Of a stretch of DNA of 41,610 nucleotides, positions 24,691-33,096 are shown in pieces; position 1 is the stretch's first letter, and the number at the start of each line of letters is the position of its first letter. This DNA is from an uncultured Bacteroidota bacterium (GTDB lineage Bacteria > Bacteroidota > Bacteroidia > Flavobacteriales_D > Parvicellaceae): assembly GCA_902536695.1 (NCBI GenBank), contig CACAYQ010000008.1, forward strand, positions 1-41,610, given 5' to 3'. The notes below the pieces were generated by a model. The model made no database searches, had not been told where the DNA came from, and saw only the letters and a list, made by a program, of their open reading frames with translations. A program made the position numbers and the translations under genes.

Positions 24691-25680
24691 ATGTCTTATT
24701 ATTTTTATACTGAAACAGCATTTCATCATGAAGGGGATTGTAGTTATTTAAAAAAACTAATTGATCTTTCCTTCGAAGTTGGCTCTAACGGAATTAAGTT
24801 CCAAGTTCTTTTTGAATTAAATTCATTAATTTCAAGTACTCATGCTAATTATTCTGATCTTAGAAGGCTAATAATTCCTCCTTCGGAATGGAGGTCTGTT
24901 TTTGATTTATCAATTGAAAAAGGTCTAGATATTATCGCTATGCCATTGGATTGTTCTGTTTTTGATTTTTTTTTAGACTATAAAAAACATATTAAATATT
25001 TAGAGTTACATTCTGTAAGTTTTAATGATTATAGCTTAAAAAAAAGGATAAAAGAATCTAAAATTCCATTAATTCTTGCATCAGGAGGAAGAACTTTAAA
25101 AGAAATTGATTCATTAATATCTTTTTTTGGAAATCAAGTAGAGGTTTTGATGCATGGGTTTCAGTCTTTTCCTAGTAAAATAGAAAATATTCGTTTAGAT
25201 AAAATTTCTTTTTTAGCTTCAAAGTACCCAGACTTGAAAATTGGTTTTGCTGATCATTCATCATTTGATGATGATTTTTCTATCACTTCTAATGAGTATG
25301 CTTATCTTTTGGGTGCTAGAGTTTTTGAAAAACATATTACTTTAAACGAGGGTGTTAAAAGAATTGATTATGAATCTTCATTAGGATCTGATAAATTGAA
25401 ATTGATAATTGATAAATTGAATTTCTTAGATACCCAAATTTTTAAAAACAAAAATGACTTTTCTATCTTAAATGATTATGAGTTAAAATATAGAAGAAGG
25501 CAGAAGATAGCAGTCGCTTCAAAGAAAATTAAAAAAGGCGAATTTTTTAGTCAAGATAATGTAGCATTTAAAATGTCTGATACTCAATCGGATTTAAATG
25601 ATTTTTCCTTACTGATTAATAAAAAATCTACAGTTGATTTATATTACGATGATGTTATTTTAGAAAAAAATGTTACATGA
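24691..25680 (+). CDS. Second, divergent NeuB-like synthase with SAF domain
   Basis: This 329-residue NeuB-family paralogue keeps Glu8, Lys36 (IKFQ) and both metal histidines (His189 in ADHSS and His215 in EKHIT), plus a C-terminal SAF-like domain (RRRQKIAVASKKIKKGE). Several active-site neighbourhoods are changed compared with the NeuB gene 0.8 kb upstream: GANHNGD becomes TAFHHEGD, STPF becomes AMPL, the KVASMD region becomes ELHSVS, and LHCISIYP becomes LMHGFQSF. It therefore may use a different substrate, make a different product, or have lost synthase activity. It overlaps the following nucleotidyltransferase gene by 4 bp. Confidence 0.8.
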   Translation: MSYYFYTETAFHHEGDCSYLKKLIDLSFEVGSNGIKFQVLFELNSLISSTHANYSDLRRLIIPPSEWRSVFDLSIEKGLDIIAMPLDCSVFDFFLDYKKHIKYLELHSVSFNDYSLKKRIKESKIPLILASGGRTLKEIDSLISFFGNQVEVLMHGFQSFPSKIENIRLDKISFLASKYPDLKIGFADHSSFDDDFSITSNEYAYLLGARVFEKHITLNEGVKRIDYESSLGSDKLKLIIDKLNFLDTQIFKNKNDFSILNDYELKYRRRQKIAVASKKIKKGEFFSQDNVAFKMSDTQSDLNDFSLLINKKSTVDLYYDDVILEKNVT

Positions 25681-26699
25681 AAGATAGTAGTAAAATAGTA
25701 TTTCATGATAAATTAACTTTTCCTGACATCGTTAAATACCTAAAATTAGCTAAAGATGGATTTTTAGCATTAGTCGACTCCAATAACAAGTTAATTGGAG
25801 TTGTTACCGATAGTGATTTAAGAAGAGCAATATTAAATCAAACTACAACAATAAAGGAATTAATTAATTTTAAACCCTTTTTCCTTCATCATGATCTTTC
25901 TAATCAGGAAATATTTGATTTTTCTCTTCAAAATAGAATTAAACACATTCCCTTAGTTGATAACAATCATATCCTTAAGGATATTTTTATCCAAAAAAAT
26001 AACCAATTAAAAATTAGGGAAAATAAAGTAGTAGTGATGGTTGGTGGTCTTGGTAAGAGATTAGGTCATTTGACAAAAAAAACACCAAAACCTATGTTGA
26101 AAATTATGGGCAAACCAATTTTAGAATATATTATTGAGTCATTTACAGAAGAGGGCTTTTATAAATTTATTTTTTGTGTAAACTATAAACATGAAATTAT
26201 AAAAAATTATTTTAAGCAAGGAAAAAGATTCGGAGCAGAAATTAGCTATGTTTTTGAAAAAAATAAATTGGGTACAGCAGGTGCAATTAGTTTGATTAAT
26301 GATAAAGATACTAAAGATCCCTTTTTCGTTGTTAATGGAGATATTCTTAGTTTGGTAAATTACAATGATATTCTAAGTTCTTATATTTTATCTGATGCTG
26401 ATGCTTTAATGTGTGTCAAACAAAACAATTATACTAACCCTTATGCTGTAGTTAATTTTGATGACGATAATAATTTAATTTCCCTTGAAGAAAAACCCGT
26501 AACTACCTTTTATTTTAATTCAGGAATATATATAATAAATAATTCCATAAAAAGTCTTTTATCTAAGAATAAGCCTTTTGACATGCCTGATTTGTTTACA
26601 AAGGCAAAATTGAACAATAAGATTGTCAAAGTTCATCACATTAAGGATAATTGGTTTGATGTTGGAACCAAAGAAGATTTTAAAAAGTTTGAAAATTAA
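25677..26699 (+). CDS. PtmE-like nucleotidyltransferase with N-terminal CBS domains
   Basis: The protein has 340 residues. Two CBS motifs occupy about residues 1-115 (LALVDSNNKLIGVVTDSDLRR, read as a typical CBS strand-helix-strand unit). A sugar-phosphate nucleotidyltransferase domain follows, with VGGLGKRLGHLTKKTPKPML and FVVNGDIL. CBS-linked transferases of this kind (PtmE in Campylobacter) make the GDP-hexosamine that feeds legionaminic-acid synthesis. Its presence beside legB/legC argues for a GDP-based route, which is inference from that precedent. The CBS pair may bind adenine nucleotides and tune activity. It starts in an ATGA overlap with the second NeuB-like gene, and the flippase gene follows after 15 bp. 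Confidence 0.85.
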   Translation: MKDSSKIVFHDKLTFPDIVKYLKLAKDGFLALVDSNNKLIGVVTDSDLRRAILNQTTTIKELINFKPFFLHHDLSNQEIFDFSLQNRIKHIPLVDNNHILKDIFIQKNNQLKIRENKVVVMVGGLGKRLGHLTKKTPKPMLKIMGKPILEYIIESFTEEGFYKFIFCVNYKHEIIKNYFKQGKRFGAEISYVFEKNKLGTAGAISLINDKDTKDPFFVVNGDILSLVNYNDILSSYILSDADALMCVKQNNYTNPYAVVNFDDDNNLISLEEKPVTTFYFNSGIYIINNSIKSLLSKNKPFDMPDLFTKAKLNNKIVKVHHIKDNWFDVGTKEDFKKFEN

Positions 26700-26714
26700 T
26701 GTTGAATCATACAG

Positions 26715-28133
26715 ATGCTTAAAAAGATATTTTCACACACTCTGATTTATGGTTTAGCTCCTCATGTCTCTAAAATTGCTACAATTTTCATTTTTCCTGT
26801 TTTAACAGCAAATCTTACAGAAACTGATTATGGCATTTCCGGCGTTATATTAAGTTATATGGGTTTGTTGATTTTATTTGAAACACTTGGTTTGAGACTT
26901 GTTTTGGTAAATACATTTTATCATCACACCAATCATTTTTTAAAAAGGTGGCAATTCATTTATGGTATTTTAAGTTATTGGATGGTGTTTTTTACAATTA
27001 TAAATGGTTTGTTGTTATATTTTATAATTCCTGACGAAGCATCCTCAAATTTCACTATAATTTTATTTTTAATTTCTATTCCTAAGTTATTATTTGGGTC
27101 TGATCAGTTGATATTTTCAACTTATCATCAATTACATCAAAATCCATTGCAAATTGGCATAAGATCTGCAATTTTTGGTTTCCTAGGAGTATTTATTACT
27201 TACTATACAATTGTAGTCCTTAAGATGGGCTACATGGGTTGGTTTTGGGCAACATTTATAACAAATATTTTTAGTGGGATTTCTTATTGGATTCATCTTA
27301 AATTCAAATTAAAAATAGTTCCAATTTATGTTTTTAAAACTAAACTTATTCGTAAATATTTAAAGGTATCGCTTCCTACTATTCCTCACAATTATTCAGT
27401 TTTTTTATTAGATGCATCAGACCGATTAGTCATGGATCAATTAAAAGTAAATACTGAAGAAATTGGTGAATATAACTTTGCATATTCTTTCGCTAATTAT
27501 TTTTCTATGATTTCTATGGCATTGGGAATTGCCGTAGGTCCTATTCTAAAACAGAAAATAAAAGAAAAAAAAGAAATAGAATTTCGTACTATAATGTTTA
27601 CTCTTCAATTATTTTTTTATAATATAACTTTTATATTTTGTATTTGGTGCAAAGAAATATTTTCTTTCTTAATAAATAATGATAAGCTTGCATCATTATA
27701 CCCTTTAGCTATAATCCTTGTTATGTCTTACAACTACAGACCTCAATATTTGGCGGTGAGTATCCGCTTATTTTACAAAGAAAAAACATCTAAAGTTTGG
27801 AGAGTTTCTTTAGTTGCTGGTTTAATAAATTTGCTTTTAAATTTATTATTAATACCAATTTTTGGTTTTCAAATAGCGGCTGTAACAACTTTTGTTTCTC
27901 TTTTATATATGGGTTATTATGGTTTTATTTTTTCAGATTACAAAAAGATAAAATCTGATTTGAAATATTATCCATTTTTTTGGTTATTAGCCCAAATAAC
28001 TTTAACTATCCTGGCTTACTTTTTATGTGATAGTAATATTTACTTAAAATTAATTTTATGCATTTTAATTGTTCTTTCTTTTATTTTTTATGTTTTAAAA
28101 AATAAAATATTATTAATAGATAGTTCCAAGTGA
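26715..28133 (+). CDS. Wzx-type polysaccharide flippase
   Basis: This is a 472-residue integral membrane protein with roughly 12-14 hydrophobic helices and no signal peptide. The N-terminal pattern (FSHTLIYGLAPHVSKIATIFIFPVL, then DYG) fits the polysaccharide biosynthesis/MATE-like flippase family, whose members move the lipid-linked repeat unit across the inner membrane. It is preceded by the nonulosonate genes and followed by glycosyltransferases, and a Wzy-type polymerase lies downstream, which completes a Wzx/Wzy layout. Like other members it is strongly diverged, so the substrate cannot be read from sequence. Confidence 0.88.
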   Translation: MLKKIFSHTLIYGLAPHVSKIATIFIFPVLTANLTETDYGISGVILSYMGLLILFETLGLRLVLVNTFYHHTNHFLKRWQFIYGILSYWMVFFTIINGLLLYFIIPDEASSNFTIILFLISIPKLLFGSDQLIFSTYHQLHQNPLQIGIRSAIFGFLGVFITYYTIVVLKMGYMGWFWATFITNIFSGISYWIHLKFKLKIVPIYVFKTKLIRKYLKVSLPTIPHNYSVFLLDASDRLVMDQLKVNTEEIGEYNFAYSFANYFSMISMALGIAVGPILKQKIKEKKEIEFRTIMFTLQLFFYNITFIFCIWCKEIFSFLINNDKLASLYPLAIILVMSYNYRPQYLAVSIRLFYKEKTSKVWRVSLVAGLINLLLNLLLIPIFGFQIAAVTTFVSLLYMGYYGFIFSDYKKIKSDLKYYPFFWLLAQITLTILAYFLCDSNIYLKLILCILIVLSFIFYVLKNKILLIDSSK

Positions 28134-29584
28134 TTAATAATAGAAATGATGTTTACGAGTTCATTATAAATATTGAAAGGACTTTTGATGTTAATAGTTG
28201 GGTAATATATGATATTAGGGTTTGGCCTATAATTCGTATAAAACTTTTTATGGCAATTATTTCAAAATTAGAAAATTTTGATAGTCATTCTTTATTGCCG
28301 AAAATGAATGATGAAAAATTAATTTTAATTTTTTTAAAATCAATATTTTATATACCCAGATTGTTGTTGTTTTTCACGAGTTTAAAAGCTAGAAAATTTT
28401 TATTTTTTGGTTATGAGAATCACAGAATTATTTTTAAGGACACTAACTACAATAGATTTTTTGATACAATAATTAATTCTGTCAATATAAAGAATGAATC
28501 ATATACTTTTGATTTTGGAAGTCTAAAATATGATAACGTATGCAATAGTGAGATTTTTAATAAACTTGACAAGTATCTTCATACTTTTTTTCAACTTTAC
28601 AAATTTAAACTTAAGATTTCTCCCGTTCCTAAAAGGATAAATTTAGATGGTTATGCTGGTTTTATTAGGTATTTAAAATCAAACAGTTTCACCTCTGAAA
28701 TCACATGCTTAATTGAAGAGGATGTTCTTAAAATCACAATTAAAGATCTCTTAATTAATTCAAAGTTTTTTGAGAAAATTCTATTAAAGACCCAACCTTA
28801 CAAAGTCTTTATGCTTAATTATTACTCCGAGAAATTTTTCGCGCTAAATCATGCATGTTATAATATTGGAATTGATTCCATTGATATGCAACATGGTCCC
28901 CAGACAGGAACACATTTGGCTTATGTTAATTGGTCTCAAGCTCCCAATCAAGGGTATGAATTATTACCTAAATTTTTTTGGTCTTGGGATTTTTTTAGTT
29001 TTAACTCAACCAATAATTGGACTATTAATAATTCTCACCATAAATCCATTCAATTTGGAAATCCATGGGTTGATTATTTCAAAGATAATATGAGCGATTC
29101 TAAAAAATTTAAGAAAGAAAATTATATTTTGTATTCATTGCAACCATTGTCTTTAGAAATATTATTTCCAAAAAATTTATTAACTCTAATCTCAAAATCA
29201 AAATATAAGTGGTATTTAAGATTGCATCCAAATCAGAACAAGGAAAAACAGAAGATTTTAAGCTTATTTAAGAACAAAGGTTTAGAACACAAAATTGTTA
29301 TTGATAAAGCAACGTATGACCCACTTCCTATTATTTTATATAATTCCCTAATACATATTTCTAATTACAGCGGATGTGTTTTAGAAGCATCTTTATTAAA
29401 TAAATTTTCTATTGTTTTACATGATATTGGTAGAAATAATTTTAAGGATTTAATAAATTTAAAAAGGGCATCCTACATTAATCAAAATGAACTTACACTA
29501 GATATAATAAATGATTATATTAAATACTCTAATACCAAAAATTTTAATTCTAAAGGAAATACATTTTACGATTACTTTCGTTAA
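28130..29584 (+). CDS. Putative GT-B-like surface-carbohydrate transferase
   Basis: This is a 484-residue soluble protein, starting with GTG in a 4-bp overlap with the flippase gene. I do not recognise a firm family. The C-terminal half has features of GT-B transferases of the KpsS/sialyltransferase/CDP-glycerol-transferase kind: MQHGPQTGTHLAY at the domain junction, WYLRLHPNQNKEK, and a late ISNYSGCVLEASLLNKFSIVL motif that would bind the nucleotide sugar. The N-terminal half is not recognisable. With nonulosonate genes just upstream it is a candidate for the enzyme that transfers the CMP-activated sugar, but this is only inference. Confidence 0.6.
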   Translation: MINNRNDVYEFIINIERTFDVNSWVIYDIRVWPIIRIKLFMAIISKLENFDSHSLLPKMNDEKLILIFLKSIFYIPRLLLFFTSLKARKFLFFGYENHRIIFKDTNYNRFFDTIINSVNIKNESYTFDFGSLKYDNVCNSEIFNKLDKYLHTFFQLYKFKLKISPVPKRINLDGYAGFIRYLKSNSFTSEITCLIEEDVLKITIKDLLINSKFFEKILLKTQPYKVFMLNYYSEKFFALNHACYNIGIDSIDMQHGPQTGTHLAYVNWSQAPNQGYELLPKFFWSWDFFSFNSTNNWTINNSHHKSIQFGNPWVDYFKDNMSDSKKFKKENYILYSLQPLSLEILFPKNLLTLISKSKYKWYLRLHPNQNKEKQKILSLFKNKGLEHKIVIDKATYDPLPIILYNSLIHISNYSGCVLEASLLNKFSIVLHDIGRNNFKDLINLKRASYINQNELTLDIINDYIKYSNTKNFNSKGNTFYDYFR

Positions 29585-29593
29585 AAAAACAAA

Positions 29594-30796
29594 ATGAAAT
29601 ATAGAGGTGTATATGTGAATTTAAGCTCAGCAAATCCGGGTGTAGTAAAAAAAACCATAAATATCTCAAAAGCACTTAACTCATTTGAATTTTTATCATT
29701 TTCCCTTGTAGAACCAGGATTTAAATTAAATCATGAAGTGATTGAAGATCATGGTTTAAAAAAAGTAAAATTATCAATTTATTCATCTTTCAAGATTCAA
29801 TATCTTCTTCAAAAATCAATGCTAAAATATTTTTCTATTGGTTTTGTTAAATCATGGATGTTTGAAAAGATGTTTTTTAAATCATTATTAAAATACCAAT
29901 TAATAAATAATATAGATGTTATAATAATACGATATCCTTTTGCGAGTCTTCCTCTTTATAATTTCCTTAAAATTTCTAACTCAAAGGTTTTTCTTGAATT
30001 TAATACGTTTGAATTGGAAGAGTTTAAAGCTCAGAGTAGATTTTTTTATTTTAAGTCAAAGTATTTTTTGGAGCTTATTTTAAGAAAAAATATATTGAAA
30101 GCCGCTGAAGGTTTTTTTGGAGTTACTAATGAGATAATTGAATATCAAAATAGATTTTTAGATATTTTTAAAAAACCAACTTTTTTATTATCAAACGGTG
30201 TTCAATATGACTACAAAGTTTCTAATAACTTAAGAAAAACAGATTCTATAAATTTTGTGATTCTTGTTGGTGAAGATCAACCATGGCAGGGAATTGATAG
30301 ATTGATTTTTAGTCTTAAAAGGTTTCCATTAAAGGAAAAATCTAGGTTTTATATTATTGGAAAACTTTCGCAAAGTTCTAATAATCTTGTAAGAAATGCT
30401 AAAATTAAAAATGTTTCATTTGACATATTAGGTGTTTTAAGTTTTCCTCAAATAAAGGAGGTATTAAAAGAAATCCATATTGGAATTTCTTCACTATGTT
30501 TATATAAAAAATCTATGAATGAAGCGAGTCCATTAAAGGTCAGAGATTTTGCATTAAATGGTCTACCAATTCTTCTTGCTTATTTGGATACTGATTTCTG
30601 TTCAAATGAAAAACTTAAAAAGTTTACTTTTCAAGTTGAAAACAATGATTCTCCAATCAATTTTAATTCAGTTGTTTCATGGTATAAAAATTTTAATAAA
30701 AATAGTTTATTTGAGTTTCAAAAAAATTCTTTAGAAATTCTATCTTACAAAAATAAATTAGAACCTTTCATAGATTATCTAAAAAAAGATCCATGA
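29594..30796 (+). CDS. GT-B (GT4-like) glycosyltransferase
   Basis: This is a 400-residue protein without membrane segments. Its C-terminal half matches the GT4 layout: NFVILVGEDQPWQGIDRLI as the donor-domain start, DILGVLSFPQIKEVLKE, and SPLKVRDFALNGLPILL in place of the usual E-x7-E loop. That loop is weak, so activity is less certain than for its neighbours. It lies 9 bp downstream of the previous gene and overlaps the next glycosyltransferase by 4 bp, within an uninterrupted run of transferases. Donor sugar and linkage are unknown. Confidence 0.72.
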   Translation: MKYRGVYVNLSSANPGVVKKTINISKALNSFEFLSFSLVEPGFKLNHEVIEDHGLKKVKLSIYSSFKIQYLLQKSMLKYFSIGFVKSWMFEKMFFKSLLKYQLINNIDVIIIRYPFASLPLYNFLKISNSKVFLEFNTFELEEFKAQSRFFYFKSKYFLELILRKNILKAAEGFFGVTNEIIEYQNRFLDIFKKPTFLLSNGVQYDYKVSNNLRKTDSINFVILVGEDQPWQGIDRLIFSLKRFPLKEKSRFYIIGKLSQSSNNLVRNAKIKNVSFDILGVLSFPQIKEVLKEIHIGISSLCLYKKSMNEASPLKVRDFALNGLPILLAYLDTDFCSNEKLKKFTFQVENNDSPINFNSVVSWYKNFNKNSLFEFQKNSLEILSYKNKLEPFIDYLKKDP

Positions 30797-31941
30797 AGGT
30801 TTTGATGTATTCACATAGTTTTGGTTTGCCAACAACAACTTTTATTTACAGTGAGATAAAATACCTACATCAAAATGGACATGAAATACATTATCTATGC
30901 AATCATTATTTTGAAAATGATTTTGAAAACTTTTGTATTGTTCATCACGTCCCACTTGTTGAATCTTTAATTTGGAAAAAGTTTAAATGGATTTTTTGGA
31001 AAAAAGATATTAAGCTCATTGAAAAAAATAAGTTTTTTAAAAGAAAACTCGCAGAATTATTAAATAAAATACAACCTGACATTATTCATTGTCACTTCAT
31101 CTACGAAGGTATAAGATTATACCAAAATCTACCAATTAACTTCTCCTCTCCTTTAATTTTCCACGTTCATGGATATGGTGGCTCTCAAATGCTCAAAAAG
31201 AAATCTTATATTTCTGAAATTGATAAAATTCTTAAATATCCTCACTGTTGGACTATTATTGTTTCAGATTCAATAAAGAAAAGATTTAAAAGTTTTGGTT
31301 TTGAACTATCTAGAAGTATTAGGATAAATTGTGGAATAAATTTAAACTTATTTTCATTAGATGATAATGTTATCAAAAATGAATATTTTACTTTTTTGCA
31401 AGTTTCGTCTCTTGTGGAAAAGAAAGGTCATGTATATTCCTTACAAGCATTTGCAAATTTCCTTTCAAGAGTTAATAACCCAAAAAGATATAAGTACATT
31501 TTCACGGGATATAATTCCAATTTCAAGCATATTAAAAATTTAGTTTCAGATTTATCTATAGAAAAAAATGTTGAAATTTTAGGTTATGTAACACCTGATA
31601 AAGTAAAAAAAATGAATCAAGAAGCTGATGTTTTTTTACATCACAGTATAACTACTAAAAATGGAGATGAGGAAGGAATACCAACATCAATAATGGAAGC
31701 GATGGCTATGAAACTACCTATTCTTTCAACTTTCCATGCAGGAATACCTGAATTGGTTCAAGATGGTGTAAATGGTTTATTGTGTCCAGAAAAAGATGTT
31801 GACAATTTATCAAATCAGATGCTTGAAATAATTTATTGGAAAAAATTGAAAAAAAATAGAGTTAAAATTAAAGAGCAATTCAATTATCAAATTCATAACG
31901 AATTATTATTAGATTTTTACAAAAAAATTCTTAATTCTTAA
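30793..31941 (+). CDS. GT4-family glycosyltransferase
   Basis: This is a 382-residue GT-B enzyme. The N-terminal acceptor domain has KVLMYSHSFGLPTTTF and DIIHCHFIYEG. The donor domain has FLQVSSLVEKKGHVYSLQAF and the E-x7-E loop inside EEGIPTSIMEAMAMKLPILS, followed by GIPELVQDGVNGLL. These are strong GT4 marks, of the kind seen in colanic-acid-type transferases (WcaL/AmsK). It starts in an ATGA overlap with the upstream transferase and is followed after 2 bp by another. It probably adds one sugar to the undecaprenyl-linked repeat unit in the cytoplasm. Confidence 0.88.
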   Translation: MKVLMYSHSFGLPTTTFIYSEIKYLHQNGHEIHYLCNHYFENDFENFCIVHHVPLVESLIWKKFKWIFWKKDIKLIEKNKFFKRKLAELLNKIQPDIIHCHFIYEGIRLYQNLPINFSSPLIFHVHGYGGSQMLKKKSYISEIDKILKYPHCWTIIVSDSIKKRFKSFGFELSRSIRINCGINLNLFSLDDNVIKNEYFTFLQVSSLVEKKGHVYSLQAFANFLSRVNNPKRYKYIFTGYNSNFKHIKNLVSDLSIEKNVEILGYVTPDKVKKMNQEADVFLHHSITTKNGDEEGIPTSIMEAMAMKLPILSTFHAGIPELVQDGVNGLLCPEKDVDNLSNQMLEIIYWKKLKKNRVKIKEQFNYQIHNELLLDFYKKILNS

Positions 31942-31943
31942 TT

Positions 31944-33056
31944 ATGGTTTATTTAACATTTAATGATCCTGTTTCTGGTGTTTACAAAAGCCAGGTAATA
32001 GATGTCTTACATTCATTAAATAAAAAAAATAAATCTTATATGACATTAATCTCCTTTTTTTCACTAAGAAATTATTTTTCCGAAAGAAGAAAGTTGAAAA
32101 GGCTTTATCCAAAAAGTATTTCTTTGCCAATGTTTCCCAAATTGAAAAATTGGAGACTTAATGCTTTTATTTTAAAATTATTTATGAAGGAGGAGATCAT
32201 AATTTGTAGAGGTGTTTTTGCAACAAATATCGCATTGATGATATCCCACACAAAATCAAGAGTAATTTACGATGGTAGAGGAGCTGTAGCTGAAGAATAT
32301 AACGAATTTAATGTCGGTGGAGATTTTTGTCCAAATGAGATTAAACAGTTAGAAAAGAAAGCTGTTTTAAATACTTTTTTTCGAATTTCTGTTTCTACTA
32401 AATTAGTTGAATATTGGTTTAACAAATTTGGTTATAATTTAAAGGAACATGTAGTTATTCCCTGTACTTTATCTGATTATGAAGAAAGGAATCATTCTAA
32501 AATTTTAAGAAAAGATTTGAATTTTGATGATGACGATATAGTTATTGTTTTTTCTGGGGGAACAGGACTTTGGCAATCTTATAATCTTTTGATTCTATTT
32601 TTGGAGAAATTTTTATCAACAAACCAAAAAGTTAAAATCTTGTTTCTATGCAAAAAAAATCAAGAAATAAATTCTTTTATTAGAAAATATAAATCTAGAG
32701 TTTTTATTAAATGGGTAAATTTTACAGATGTTTTTACTTATTTAAGTTTAGCTGATTATGGTATTGTTGTAAGAGACGAATCTATAACTAATTTTGTTTC
32801 ATCACCTGTTAAAATTGCAGAATATCTTTCCTGTGGTTTGAAGATTTTAATTTCAAAAAAAATTGGAGATTTCTCTGATTTTATTGTTGACAACGATTTA
32901 GGTCATATATTGGATGAAAAAACTATCCCTCTTATTTCTAAAGTTTCTGATGACGAAAAAAAACAAATCAAAAATATTTCAGATCAGTATTTTCATAAAA
33001 AATCAAATTATATTCAAAAAAAATTTGAAATTTTAATTCATGCTCTAAATTCTTAG
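31944..33056 (+). CDS. GT-B (GT4-like) glycosyltransferase
   Basis: This is a 370-residue protein. The donor domain is recognisable from IVIVFSGGTGLWQSYNLLI, KILFLCKKNQEIN and SSPVKIAEYLSCGLKILIS, where a Glu sits in the position of the GT4 nucleotide-contacting loop. The N-terminal half includes VIYDGRGAVAEEY and is less conserved. No signal peptide or membrane helix is obvious. The next transferase starts after a 40-bp gap, slightly longer than the other spacings in this run. Sugar specificity is unknown. Confidence 0.75.
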   Translation: MVYLTFNDPVSGVYKSQVIDVLHSLNKKNKSYMTLISFFSLRNYFSERRKLKRLYPKSISLPMFPKLKNWRLNAFILKLFMKEEIIICRGVFATNIALMISHTKSRVIYDGRGAVAEEYNEFNVGGDFCPNEIKQLEKKAVLNTFFRISVSTKLVEYWFNKFGYNLKEHVVIPCTLSDYEERNHSKILRKDLNFDDDDIVIVFSGGTGLWQSYNLLILFLEKFLSTNQKVKILFLCKKNQEINSFIRKYKSRVFIKWVNFTDVFTYLSLADYGIVVRDESITNFVSSPVKIAEYLSCGLKILISKKIGDFSDFIVDNDLGHILDEKTIPLISKVSDDEKKQIKNISDQYFHKKSNYIQKKFEILIHALNS

Positions 33057-33096
33057 TTTTGAGCTTTGCATCTTACTTACAATTTATTTTTATTAA

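Noticed and set aside
33054-33061. TAGTTTTG, a match to the Bacteroidota -7 promoter element, before the GT4 gene at 33097
   Set aside because: The nearest upstream TTG (33025-33027) is 26 bp away, longer than usual, and such a motif is expected by chance about every one to two kilobases in this AT-rich sequence.
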